From: Branchipolynoe longqiensis
Lineage: Eukaryota; Annelida; Polychaeta; Phyllodocida; Polynoidae
NCBI GenBank assembly: GCA_030323885.1
Contig: CM059188.1
Span: 116,597,974 to 116,661,973 of the forward strand
Direction: 5' to 3'
Length of the DNA stretch: 64,000 nt
A model generated the notes under the pieces. The model searched no databases. It was given only the letters and a program-made list of their open reading frames with translations, and was not told where the DNA came from. Shown in pieces: positions 41,730 to 52,643 of this stretch; position 1 is the stretch's first letter; each line of letters starts with the position of its first letter. A program made the position numbers and the translations under genes.

Positions 41730-41860
41730 CACTTAGTTTGTGCAAACTAGCGAGTTGGCTAGCCTCGCACAATTGTTAACCGCAACCATTTTGGTAGGTC
41801 TTGAATTCGAACCTCCTGGTTCAAACCCTGGCCGAGCCAAATCAATGACATCAAAATTTA
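41730..41860 (-). repeat. Second tRNA-like SINE head
   Basis: gttggctagcctcgcacaat and ggttcaaaccctggccgagc; inverse similarity to 62990–63070. Short, no body. Confidence 0.5.
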
Positions 41861-42089
41861 CCATATCCTCACCATATGCATAGATTTCCGCGTTTTTTTG
41901 CGGGAGATTATTATTGTGCATACTTAGCCAATTTGGTACTCGAACTGGTGTACGAAATCTACAATTTCCGTCACAGATCCTAATGATGCAGGAATCCCTG
42001 TGTATTTAGTTCTGGTTAGTGGTCAGTCCTTTAGAAATTGTACTCAATTCAAGACGAGGTTGCACGCTCTGGTGAAATTCTCTACTCTG

Positions 42090-42300
42090 GTCATGACGGG
42101 TGCAGCTGGGCAGGAACTATACGTCAGCCACCCTGTGGCCGTCACACGATACAATCCCTCATGACTTAAAAATTGATACTTGTTGCTACCTAGCCTGGCG
42201 TGTAGTATTACTAGGATAGGGCAACGATCAGTGGAATGAGGAAGACCAATTGTCCGTGATTGAAATTTCCACTGCTTAATCAACTGATGTAACAAAAACA
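42090..42300 (-). repeat. SINE variant, 5'-truncated
   Basis: Read on the minus strand: ttgattaagcagtggaaatt-type end at 42270–42290 and ctaggatagggcaacgatca in the other sense, with ttgttgctacctagcctggc. Orientation is judged from these words. Confidence 0.5.
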
Positions 42301-42424
42301 AAAAACATAAAACCCAACAAAAAACGCCCACCTCTGATATTTGTTGTTTAACTTAAAAATGCGTCGGGCTAGCAGCAATTAAACTTTCACAAGCACACAA
42401 TCTGTGCAACAGTTTTTGTTGTTG

Positions 42425-42650
42425 CTACATTAGTTGATTAAGCAGGGGAAATTTCAATTTTTCTCTTTCAGTCTTCCTCATTCCACTGCTCCTTGCCCTA
42501 TCCTAGTAATGTCAAGCGTCATGCTAGGTATCGACAAGTATCAATTTTTTAAGTCATTCATTTGACTCGGCATGGCTTCAAACCCAAGACCTATCAGAAT
42601 GGGAGGCGGACACTCAACTCATTCGGCCATCGTATCTGGCTACGCATCAC
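42425..42650 (-). repeat. SINE variant with short body
   Basis: Same layout as 25575–25795: ttgattaagcaggggaaatt, cctagtaatg, tcattcggccatcgtatctg. Confidence 0.7.
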
Positions 42651-43200
42651 GTCCACATACACCGGAAAAATAAAAAAATTAAAACTGACCCACCCTGATT
42701 TATGTGAGGCTTCCAGGTAAATGACCATTTTCCCGCTCACCAGAGAACCTATAAATAGACGGCTCGGAATGCGAGTTGAAACTTTCGAGTGGTGGAAGGT
42801 ATATTGCTTCTTTTTTTTTTAAACAAAAAACTATTATTATAATAGTGTTTTCTAATATCAAAACCACGCATGCGCATTATAATTAATGGCAGATAGCTGA
42901 GACCATGCAAGCTATTTTTGTATAAAAGCTGACCTGAGGTCGTGACCTTTGTGCAGGTGGGGAAAAAAACTAGTCGGCTTCCAGGCATGTGTGGTGGTTT
43001 CTTTTAATTGTTAAAATTGTTGTGTGTGTCCTCTTTATGAAACTAAAATCGGTAACGGGCAATGGCTGACCACACATTTATTGTATATTTTAAGAATGTC
43101 TAAAAACCAGTGAATATTGTGTATATAAAACTTATTTGAAGCTAATCTAAGCTTTTTCAAAATTATTTGGGTTTAGTTTTGGTCTAATTTGTAGGTGAAT
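42651..43200. other. Non-coding intergenic DNA
   Basis: No feature beyond a SINE tail fragment starting at 43203 (tgttttacgtcctagcaaca). Confidence 0.4.
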
Positions 43201-43202
43201 AT

Positions 43203-43257
43203 GTTTGTTTATTTGTTGTTTTACGTCCTAGCAACATCTAAGGTCATATCAGGACGG
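43203..43257 (-). repeat. SINE tail fragment
   Basis: Complement of atgaccttagatgttgctag plus gacgtaaaacaac. Similar isolated tails are at 48895–48935 (+), 59262–59310 (+) and 60376–60412 (-). Confidence 0.8.
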
Positions 43258-43337
43258 GGGGGGGTGAATATGTACGTGAGATTTGGCAACCAGTGTTATA
43301 CTGCGTAATATAGCACTCTTTGAAGCCAAGTCAGTTT

Positions 43338-43560
43338 ATACCCCAGTCACACTACTGCTTGCGACCACAAAACAGGGCTTGTCACAATTGATCGCAAAAT
43401 GGTCCTCAGTGATTGCTGACAATGTTGGACGCAAGGAGGTTGCAACTGCTGCACTAAAAACCTTGCTACCAAAATGGTCGCCTAGAGATCGGCGACCATT
43501 TTCATAGGTTACTTTGGTCGCAAGTGGCCGCAAGCCATAGTATTAGTATGACTCTGGCTT
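43338..43560. mobile_element. Compact CCCAGTCACAC / GCTTGCGACC MITE
   Basis: Left taccccagtcacactactgc, right (inverted) aaagccagagtcatacta. Interior words ggtcgcaa and gatcggcgacca echo the termini. Confidence 0.75.
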
Positions 43561-43886
43561 TAGTGTTAAGGACTGGTAACCATGCCATAGTGCGGAAATG
43601 GAACACCACTACCATCGTAATCATTTCATGAATGAGTGTCATTGACTATGCCAACCATGCTATAGCACATAAAGAGCTCGACGAAACAGCATTCTTATAG
43701 CCTAGTCGTTTTATGAAGTGTTGAGGACTATGCCTGCTCCCATCCACCCTCAATTTCAACCCCCCCCCCCCCCCCATAACCCTCCCAAAGGATGCATCAG
43801 GATTACACTGCACCTACAGTATTGTATGGGTGCACATCATGTACTGTATCTCACTGGAAGTTGGGTGTGATTATTCGCAAGTCTAC

Positions 43887-44149
43887 TTAAGCTAAGATAC
43901 CATGTATGCGGTATGTGTATACAAATGCGCCAAAAAATAGAAAAGCATGTAAATGTACAGTGGTGCTTCCTGATGCGGATGTGAATGCGGCAAGTGGATC
44001 ACTCCATGTACCAATCGGGTGTGAGTGCGAATGCTGCGGTTTGCCATAGAGCAAACAGGAACTTAGATTTTCCTTCACAAAATTGTAGCGAAAATCGCAT
44101 GGGTATTCATGTCGCATTCGCATACCGTATATATGGAATCTTAGCTTTA
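43887..44149. mobile_element. MITE with GCTAAGATTCCATATATGCG ends
   Basis: Left ttaagctaagataccatgta; right, inverted, taaagctaagattccatata. Interior carries several gcgaatgcg variants. Copies: 46287–46537, 51040–51190 (partial), 58721–59029. Confidence 0.82.
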
Positions 44150-45248
44150 TATTCGCTTCACAATAAACAGCAATCAGTGAGTTATCCGCTGCCAATTTGC
44201 AACTACTGCGATGGCAACTTTACAATTCTGTTAAAATTTGGTGTACCACTTCCGTTGCCAATCTGGCAGCTTTGTTTTGGTTTCATACTATACTGTTTTG
44301 TTCACTTGAATTTGTATATATTTATATAGAGAGATACATACGAATGGGCGGACAAGTTCAAAACGAAGTTTACAAGCTGTATGGCTTTGTTTGTGGTGCC
44401 AGCATTTCAAAAAGAGAGGAAAGGCAATTCCTAATTTTTGTTTGTTTATGAAGGGGGGGGGGGGGCGAATACTGGTGGACTACCATCACTGTGACATGCC
44501 ATGTAACCCATAGCAAGGCTTGCAAACGTGATGATAGGTGGGTTTTGGGGTGTTTTTTTTTTTTAATTACAAGTGACAATTTCGTCTATTGTTCACAATG
44601 AGGACACCTTGACGACCTGTGTGAAATCGGAAATCTAATTGAAGGGTTCGGGGGGGGGGGGGGGGGGGGGGGGGCAACAAAGGCGATTCTGGCCGAACTG
44701 AAACCAAGTCTGCCATGTTTGAGCTGAGGGTGCCATCATTCTGATAGTAAAATCTGTTTTGTTCGCAGAAACTGCCACATTGCCTATATAATGCCCTTTT
44801 CATTATGAAATTGATAGACTTTAACGAACTGGAAAGCACAACGCTAAATTCCATTTCATAGAAAACAACTAAAAATGGATTTGTCAGTTTTTGCGCTTGA
44901 ACCCTTCAATTGTTTCTGCAAGATAACAAAAAGACTGGATGGGTTTTTTTAATTTAAAAAAAAAAAAAAAAAAAAACTCAGGAGAATTGGATTCAGAAAA
45001 CTAAACAATTATTTACAGGAACAACCGAAAGTGCGTTTTTACCACATTAAATGAGGATGTTATGACAACAGATCAACCTCATTATAGAATATTCCCTGTG
45101 TATAGAAGTATGTGATGGTACTGATGACTGTAATAGTATAATTGATTTGTACAGAAAATTAAATATAATCACCAGCGTGGAAAAGCTTTCTTTTTACGAG
45201 TGTTCCATAGTTGAGTCTTTGTTTCACATGTAATTATCGGCAACATTT
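44150..45248. other. Non-coding intergenic DNA with homopolymers
   Basis: G-runs at about 44452–44465 and 44650–44674 (25 G), and an A-run at 44958–44980. No exon recognised. Confidence 0.45.
44650..44674 (+). repeat. Run of 25 guanines
   Basis: Longest of about a dozen G or C homopolymers in the window; potential G-quadruplex. Confidence 0.95.
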
Positions 45249-45250
45249 GA

Positions 45251-45926
45251 AGACGTGGCCGAATCTATAAAGTGCACGCTTCTCGTGGAGAAGGTCGGGA
45301 GTTCGAATCCCAGCGAGTTAAACCAATCAGGGATGAAAGATTTCCGCGGTTTCGCGGAATTCCGCGATTTTTTTATATTCACTGATTATTGTTCGCAAAA
45401 TGCCATTATATATGGCAGCAAATGGTTAGTCCAAATCCCATTCTTATGACCTTGTATATTGCTAGAGCATAAAATCCAAACAAGAAAGTTCAGCATGGGC
45501 AATAATACAATCACAATAATGACAGTTAAAACCTGACTTCTAGCATCCCCCCCCCCCCCCTCGATTCCTTAACGCTAATATCCGCATTTTCGTGGATATT
45601 CGCAGGTGGTTCTGCTGGAACCTGCTAGGTGGCGTTAGGGTATTGGCGTCATTTACTCGTTTTTTGTTGCCAGAGACCACTTTCAACCCTGCCAATGACT
45701 TACACTTGTCGATACCTAGCCTGGCACTCTACATTACTAGGATAGGGTAAAGACTGGTTAGCTCAGTATCCGGATAATGTATGTGAGGTATCAAGTCATG
45801 TTGCCAGCAGTCTGATCCCCCAGTAGGGCAGCACTATAAAGTTGTCATGAGCGCACACTGTATTATCCATCCTGATATGACTATACATGTTGCTCGGATG
45901 TAAAACCCCAGCAACCAACCAATTTG
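45251..45926 (+). repeat. SINE split by a hAT-like MITE
   Basis: tRNA-like head 45251–45327 (gtggccgaat..., B box gagttcgaatccc) continues at 45692 (aatgacttacacttgtcg) after the MITE 45328–45691. ccaat flanks the MITE on both sides and is present once in intact SINEs. Confidence 0.82.
45328..45691. mobile_element. hAT-like MITE in a SINE, 5-bp target duplication
   Basis: Ends cagggatgaaagatttccgc and gagaccactttcaaccctg. Target duplication ccaat, 5 bp. Interior has a C-run and gatttccgcg-type words. Confidence 0.85.
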
Positions 45927-46286
45927 AAGACAGACGACATTGCTGCGTGACATGCTTCCACACACACATGCTCAAAACTAAAATATGAACATTGAATTCA
46001 ATCGTTGACTACATACAATCAATATGAGTAATTGATATATTGGTTGAAGTAATTCTTTATTGTCGCTTGAAATTATAAATTTACCTTAACTGTGCACTGC
46101 CGGACAAACTACTAGCATGCAGACATTAGAATTGCACCAGTATATAGATTCCTCCCCGGCCCCAGCCCTCCTTATTTTTAACAATTATTTTTGTTTAAAG
46201 CGACATTGTGTGCATTGTCAAACACGTGAACAGTCAAGTTAGGACTGCGGGGGGGGGGGGGGGGGTTATTCGCATAAAATGGAGAA

Positions 46287-46537
46287 TAAAGCTAAGATTC
46301 CATATATGCGGTATGCCAATGGGGCAAAAAAAATGGAAAAGCATGTAAACACACAGTAGTGCTTCCATATGTGGGAATTCGAATACAGCTAGTGGATCGA
46401 CCCATGACCGATCGTTGCCCATTTGCCATAGTAAACAACAGAAACGTTGACTTTCCTTCACAAATTTGTGGCAAGAAATCACACGGGTATTTCATTTCGC
46501 ATTCGCCGCCGCATACCGCGTATATGGAATCTTAAGT
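46287..46537. mobile_element. MITE with GCTAAGATTCCATATATGCG ends
   Basis: Left ataaagctaagattccatat, right (inverted) ttaagattccatatacgcgg. Same family as 43887–44149. Confidence 0.82.
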
Positions 46538-46688
46538 TAAGTCTGTATAAAAAAAAAGTTTGGACCAAATTACCCTTACTGTAAGAAGTAATTTTTAGAA
46601 GTGAAACAAATACCACACTCTAAATACTAGGAGTTTAGTCTTTTTTTCCCTTTCTTTTCTCTTTTAAATTGTGTGTGTATGTGTATAA

Positions 46689-47170
46689 AGGCTCTGTCAC
46701 ACATCACCGGACTGGAGAAACGGATAGAAACCGGACACTGTCCGGTGAAATACGGCAATGTACGGTTTATATATGGTACGCATCCGTTCTGTGTACGGTG
46801 GCAAGTTTCGAACACGAACAAAACCTGTACCGGACACCGCTGAACTGACTTGTTCGGTTGGTGTCCGGTTCATGTCCGTTACCCATCCGTTACGTCTCCG
46901 GTTTGCTTCCTGCAGTGTTCGGTGACGGTGTTGCAGGAATTTGGTCAGTATATGTTTTCGGCCCTTCCATGGCAGTCCGGTACATGTCTGCATTCCGTCC
47001 GTTTGACATTCGGTTATTGTCCAGTGGCTATCCGTTCATGTCCGTTCGTCCAGCGTCCGTTGATGCGATAGCGCAACATTTCAACACATTTTGATACCGA
47101 ACACCACCGGACTAGATAATTCTGTCCGGTTTATGTCCGTTGCTCAATCCGGTAAGGTGTGAAAGGGGCT
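46689..47170. mobile_element. Harbinger-type MITE filled with TCCGGT motifs
   Basis: 482 bp. Left AGGCTCTGTCACACATCACC, right (inverted) AGCCCCTTTCACACCTTACC. TAA on both sides (46686–46688, 47171–47173). Interior is packed with tccggt/accgga and tgtccgt variants. Copy 57173–57644 is the same family. Confidence 0.9.
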
Positions 47171-47224
47171 TAATATTCAAATTTAGTAATATATGATCAA
47201 TACCCTTCTTGGTGCTGTAAAATA

Positions 47225-47287
47225 TGGAAAATGTGCAAGCTCCGACGCCTGACCACGTGTACATCGGTGACGTAACTCATGCTCAAG
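47225..47287 (+). CDS. Possible orphan first exon
   Basis: ATG in context aatATGG opens 21 codons (Met-Glu-Asn-Val-Gln-Ala-Pro-Thr-Pro...) that end exactly at a strong donor CAA|GTAAGT. I found no matching downstream exon, and the sequence does not match a family I know. It could be chance. Confidence 0.2.
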
Positions 47288-47501
47288 TAAGTCATCTCCA
47301 TCAAAGAGGCATAAATATGACAATAGGGGCATGAAGTGTCATCAACTAACCATAAAGAATGTCATCACTAACTTCTAAGCAGAATAAATTAACAATTTCA
47401 GACAATAATTGTTATTCCGTCACTTAAAGTTGCATTATTCGATGAAAGTTTCAAATTTTCAAAACTAAAACAATGATCTAAATTTGATTCTACATATCTA
47501 A

Positions 47502-48538
47502 AGGGGCTGTCACACTATGACCTATGGCGTTAGTGTATGCCAACATATGCGCTTTTCGACCAACACGTCGGCATAGGTTGGGCATACGTCGTATACGCTT
47601 TTCCTAGGTCAGGGTAGGTTGAGCCACCAACAAATGTTTGTGCATGTTCAAAATTTTAAACCTATGCCGGCATATGGTTCATATGTTTCTCATATGCTGG
47701 ATGTACACCGGTGTGGCGGTTTCAGCGTGTTCCCGTGCTCAGCCGTGTCCCGTTGCTTCTGCGCATGCGCGGATTTTGCATCAACTCGGGTCACCCGAGA
47801 CACTTATATGCGCATGCGCACATCCTACAAACTCGGGTCGAATAATCGAATACGCTTCTCCGCGCTCGGGTGGACAATTTTTTTTTTTTTTGTTAATAAC
47901 CGATAAAACTACAGCAAAATAGGATTTAAAGTATTTTATGATGGCCTAGTTTAGCTATAGTTCCATTTCATTAATCTAAGTTATTCTTTTTTTGCACACG
48001 GCACGTGTATTTGTCGACTCCACTCGCCGTGTTCTATTTGAAATTCTGACCACTCGGATGACCCGAGTCGCCCGGGTTGTGTTAATCGATTACGGCCATG
48101 TTTATTAGATTCTGACGCATGCGCAGAAGCGATGGACACGGCTGAGCACGGGAAACCGCCACACCGGCATAGGTTACGCATAAGTTAGGGGTACATCAGC
48201 ATAGGTTAGCCATACGTTGAACCTGCGTCCTCCGCGTATCTCTGGCGTATATAGCTTAGGCTTGGCTTACGTCTAACGTGCCTATAGCATGTGCTGGTGT
48301 ACCTAGTGTATTGCGAGCGTATGCCCAGCGTGTTGGCTGTCTGTCACACTACGACGTATGGTCTTAGCGTATGCCGACCTATGCAAATTTTGACCAATAC
48401 GGCGTCATAGGTTACATATAGGTTGGGCATATGTCGAGTACGCTCGGCCTATCTTTTATCTCGACCTATTTTTATTTTCAAATTATTTCGACACGTTACG
48501 CCCACGCCGCCGCCATACGTCGTAGTGTGACAGGGCCT
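47502..48538. mobile_element. GCGTATG/CATAGGT Harbinger-type elements, two in tandem with a nested insertion
   Basis: Left AGGGGCTGTCACACTATGAC; a second left-like terminus at about 48336 (ggctgtctgtcacactacgac); right end (inverted) AGGCCCTGTCACACTACGAC at 48538. Left flank TAA, but no clean duplication on the right. Interior rich in gcgtatg, catatgc and cataggtt. Contains the nested element 47711–48164. Confidence 0.8.
47711..48164. mobile_element. TGTGGCGGTTTC transposon, copy 2
   Basis: GTGTGGCGGTTTC at the left, inverted at the right, flanked by accg/cgg. Inverse-oriented relative of 6264–6725, with the same internal gcgcatgcg and ctcgggt.acccgag palindromes. Confidence 0.85.
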
Positions 48539-48939
48539 GAGATACTGATGCTGCCATGATGTGTTGTGACATATGGGAATACTAAGTCAATTTGACAGGA
48601 CCTGTTACTGCATAATTGTCATACTTGTCTAAATTAATTTTGCATGTTTGCACTTCAAATATCTCAACAGTTGGACATTTAAATTAAAAGTTACTTCAAG
48701 TAAGGTAGATTATGACATCAACCTATATCTCAGAAATTTAAAACCATCGGACAATGCAACTTTAAGAGTATATGATAAAACTGATAGAGATTAAAATTTG
48801 ACTGTTAAAACCTGTTGATTATTCAATAGGACTTGCCAGCTTGGTGGACAAAGATGGCATATGGCCATTGTGATGTTCATCCACCAAGGTACCGTCCTGG
48901 TATGACCTTAGATGTTGGCAGGACGTAAAACTCCAACAA

Positions 48940-49055
48940 AGGTGACTGGTCCTTCATGTAATTTACCATGTGATCCTCATAGATAGAAGCATTTAGACGC
49001 CCCTCACAAGACAACTTCAATAAATGCAAGGACTGTCATAAATATTCATATACTC
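48940..49055. other. Anonymous spacer
   Basis: Nothing recognised. Confidence 0.4.
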
Positions 49056-49434
49056 TATAGTAAAACCTCTAAATCGACCGACCACGGGACCGACTTTAAA
49101 TAGTCCATTTAGGGAGGTGGTTGGTTTAGGGAGTTTAACACCACAGCACTGAGAGCGTATGCTAACATGTTCAAACACTGCAGCACTGAGAGCGTATCCT
49201 AACATGTTCAAACACTGCAGCACTGAGAGCGTATGCTAACATGTTCAATCACCGTAGCACTGAGAGCGTATGCTAAGATGGTCAAATGCTGCAGCACTAT
49301 CAGTAAATGCTGCAGCACTATCAGTGTCCACAAATATGTATGAAACCTGACATGGCAATTTTCTGGGATTATCTGACAGTGCCGAACCTATGGAAGAATA
49401 TTTCCACACTTTTTGCCAGAGACCTGCTTTCATC
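49056..49434. repeat. MITE remnants with a 37-bp tandem repeat
   Basis: 49056–49133 is a partial mariner-like MITE (agtaaaacctctaaatcgac). 49133–49330 has about five units of gcagcactgagagcgtatgc with spacing near 37 bp. The right edge gagacctgctttcatctctg matches the hAT-like MITE end. Confidence 0.8.
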
Positions 49435-49745
49435 TCTGAACTATAGAGTGTTAGGTCACGTGAGTATACACTAGATTTCCATATCTGATCTGGACATGCG
49501 CACTTGTACTTCACCATAAAAACAACATTCTGCTGAAGGCACGCTTTATCACTCGTCAGTAGTATCTAAAACAAATCTACATTGGGGCACAACAGTCTGC
49601 ATAGAATGGTAAGTAGACCCTAAGACTCATAATTAGTATTTATTTCTATTATGCCAATTACAAGCCTCAATGACTTGCCCAGTCTGATAGCCTGAGTTTC
49701 GAGATCACTTTTATCCCCCCCCCCCCTTCACCCCCAGATACCCTG

Positions 49746-50502
49746 GGGCCATATGCATGGAGCGGTGTTAGAGAGCCAAACCGCGTTTAGGGTGGGATTT
49801 CTGGTTTAGCGCCGAAAAGTTAGTATGCATGGAGCAGTGTTAGGCCTAACACCGCACGTTTAAACTCGGAAATTCTAACTCCGCTCATAACTGGTTTACA
49901 GCGGTGTTAGTGTTAGGTTAGTGTCAGGATGGAGCCCAAATCTATTCAATGCGACCATATTTAACAGAATTACATACGCAATAAGTGAAATTTGATCAAT
50001 TTAACCCTAAATTCGAAGCGTTATTAAGGCTACCGCCGCATTGGCGGCGATATTAATAGTTATATTTTCGAATCGACGAAGGTAAAGTAAACAAATCGCT
50101 GCAGCCGCCGCATCGACGTCGCTGTCCATACTGGCGGCGGCGGCGGTTTGTTTACTGTACGTTCGTCGATTCGAAAATATAACTATTAATATCGCCGCCA
50201 ATGCGGCGGTAGCCTTAATAATGCTTCAAATTTAGGGTTAAATTGATCAAATTTCACTTATTGCGTATGTAATTCTGTTAAATATGGTCGCATTGAATAG
50301 ATTTGAGCCTAATATATGGCTACAAACGCAGAGGGATTTCCCAAATCTATAAATACATTCACGTTTAGCTAACACTCACCGTTTAAGCGCCCATGCATAC
50401 GGCTTGACATAGTTCTCGACACCGCCGATAACCGGTGTTAGCTACCCAGTGTTAGAGGCTTAACACCACACACCGCTAACACTGCTCCATGCATATGGGC
50501 CC
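49746..50502. mobile_element. GTGTTAG-motif transposon carrying a fold-back element
   Basis: Ends GGGCCATATGCATGGAGC and, inverted, GGGCCCATATGCATGGAGC. TG on both sides. Interior repeats gcggtgttag/ctaacaccg words. A fold-back element (49933–50310) is inserted in the middle. Confidence 0.82.
49933..50310. mobile_element. Fold-back (palindromic) element, about 185-bp arms
   Basis: From ggctc(c)aaatctattcaatg on the left to the inverse cattgaatagatttgagcc on the right, nearly the whole 378 bp is one inverted repeat meeting at about 50120 in a cgccgcc/ggcggcgg core. No genes. Relatives at 15456–15745, and single arms at 8041–8180 and 20560–20720. Confidence 0.88.
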
Positions 50503-50510
50503 TGATGCTA

Positions 50511-51000
50511 ATACCCCAGTCACACGAGAGCCAGCGTCTGCCTCCGACCTTATGACCAAAAGGACGCCAACCTCCCAGTGTCCCACTTGACACATTGATT
50601 CAAAAACATGGTCGGCGCTAGGTCGACAAATGCAGTCGGCGACCACTTTGTTGGTGTTGAAGCTGGGTGTCAGGTTGTTTTCGTCGTCTGCTCGCGACCT
50701 GGCGCCGACCAGTCGGCCCGGCTCTGGCTCAGCACCGACTGGTTGCCGACCTCTTTGTTGTTGTAATAGCTGGGTGTTGGTTTGGTTTTTGTCGTCCGCT
50801 CGCGACCTGGCGCCGACCACACGGTGAGCACAGCATTGCATGTGTTGGAGCCGCTGACTCGCCAACCAAGAGGTCGGTGACCTGGTGGCAACTGGTGGGT
50901 GCCAGGCCGCCAACCACTGGCGACCCGGCACCAACCGCACTGGTCGCAAGGTGGTGGCAAGTGCAACAGCTGCATCCTCCTTGCGACCAAAATTTGGGAA
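50511..51000. mobile_element. TTGGCGA-motif transposon, right end missing
   Basis: Left taccccagtcacacgagagc; interior tggcgaccagtcgg and ggtcgcaagg variants. It breaks off at about 51000 into the GCGAATGCG MITE fragment, so the copy is chimeric. Open frames inside are artefacts. Confidence 0.75.
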
Positions 51001-51039
51001 ATGGTACAGATAACCATGACATTTTGGGTGTGATTTGCT

Positions 51040-51190
51040 CCAAATTTGTGAAGGAAGGTCCTCATAGCGATCCACTTCCCATATTCGCATTCGCATTCGG
51101 ACATATGGAAGCACCCCTGTGTATTTACATGCTTTGCCAATTTTTGCCGCATTCGGATACTACATACCACATTTATGGAATCTTAACTTC
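51040..51190. repeat. Partial GCGAATGCG MITE
   Basis: cttcccatattcgcattcgc to ccacatttatggaatcttaa, corresponding to one half of the family at 43887–44149. Confidence 0.7.
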
Positions 51191-51378
51191 ACTCGGGCAG
51201 GGATAATGTTAAAAATACATTGGAATTTGTACTGATCAAAATGACTGGTTTGTCAGCTATTAAAACGCCAGATTGCCCAAATATGGGCATTGAGTCCCGC
51301 AGGTTTGTGGAATGCAGACTAATTTCGGCTTCGCATAAGTTAATACTGGATTATGCACAGCGACTAGTTTTCATTTGA

Positions 51379-51724
51379 GCCCAAACAGGGTGGCCGAATG
51401 AGATGAGCGTCCGTCCCGTTTTGGGACATCGGGGGATCCAAACCCGTGAGTTTGTGGGTTCGAACCCTGGTCGAGTCAAACCGATGACTTAAAAATTTAT
51501 ACTTGTCGCTTCCTAGCCTGGTGCTCGGCATTACTAGGAACGGTCAAGGACTGGTTCGCTCAGTGTCAGGATAATGTGACTGAGTGGAATATCAGGTCAT
51601 GGTGCTGGCAGCCTGATTTCCCAGTGGGGCAGCACTATAAAGTCACATTGAGTGTGCACTGTCACAAGTTGGTACCCGTCCTGATATGACCTTAGATATT
51701 GCTAGGACGTAAAACAACAAACCG
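51379..51724 (+). repeat. Major SINE with 11-bp target duplication
   Basis: Full copy from the tRNA-like head to ggacgtaaaacaac. TTTTCATTTGA precedes (51368–51378) and follows (51725–51735) it, showing retroposition and a fairly young insertion. Contains an internal repeat of the B-box region. Confidence 0.92.
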
Positions 51725-51735
51725 TTTTCATTTGA

Positions 51736-52643
51736 TGAAACTTTTGAATGAAATAAAACACATGATTCCAGGCTGAATTTGCATTTCACCTAGATGTATT
51801 GTATTCAAAACAATATTAAAGACCCAGTAAGCACTAGAGTGTTTAAGAATGGAACCAAAGCTATTTGCGAATAATCTCCGGGAATTCCCGCCAAAAACAT
51901 TTGTCGACTGCTCATTGAGTGTCCCTCTTCACAAGATCCAGATGTCACCTAATTTTTGACACATTCTAAGTAGACCCTTCTCCGTCCTAACATATCTAAC
52001 AATTGAGTTAAGTTTTATTTAACCACAAACATGTAGTATGGTGACTGTATGGCTTCCGCAAAGGGTGATCTTCCAGCCGAGCAACCAATGTTACATTACA
52101 GGAAAGTCCATACTTAGGCAAATTACATTGTTACAACAAATCGGCAATTGAAATCTCGACCGCCCAAGAAGTTACTAGAAGGTGGCTTAATACCCTGTCG
52201 GCTGTCGATGTTCGGCAGGCATAACAGAACCGCTGGTGCGCAAACACCTTGAACTACACAGGTATGCTCAATTCAAATTGCAATATTCAAATAATTGTAA
52301 CAAACATCTGTAATGCAAAATATCACAAACCAATGTCTATCACTTCTCATTTTAAAATTGTCAGCAACATTCTACAATTAATGTTTCCATCAATAGATAT
52401 ATATATAAAAATAATAAGCACCAAGTGGGAAATTGAAACTAACTTATAACACGAATCAAACTAGGGTCTTCTTGTTTGATATTATTACTCCTATCACAGT
52501 TTCTAAAACCCTATTAATTGCACCATATTATACAATATAGTGTAACCTAACTCATTCGCGACTGCCGATAGGAGGATGCCAATTGGTGCACTCTCAGCAG
52601 GACTCACCGACCGACTTCCAAGTTTAGTGGTGTGAGCTGGCCG
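51736..52643 (-). other. Likely 3' UTR and downstream DNA of the unrecognised gene
   Basis: On the minus strand the region follows the stop codon of the terminal exon. An AATAAA reads on the minus strand at 52014–52019. No further exon recognised. Confidence 0.35.

Larger units (their letters stand above)
47424..48764. mobile_element. TAGTCCGATG MITE interrupted by other transposons
   Basis: Left ttaaagttgcattattcgat..., right ccatcggacaatgcaacttt. At 47502 its sequence is broken by GCGTATG-type DNA and resumes at about 48540 (gatactgatg), as in uninterrupted copies. Confidence 0.75.

Noticed and set aside
49605..49616. Donor-like site GAATG|GTAAGT after an open stretch
   Set aside because: Considered as a partner of the exon-like ORF at 47225, but the phase would introduce a stop at the first codon.
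50476..51206. Large overlapping ORFs, up to 212 codons
   Set aside because: Transposon TTGGCGA array fused to a MITE fragment; frames open on both strands.
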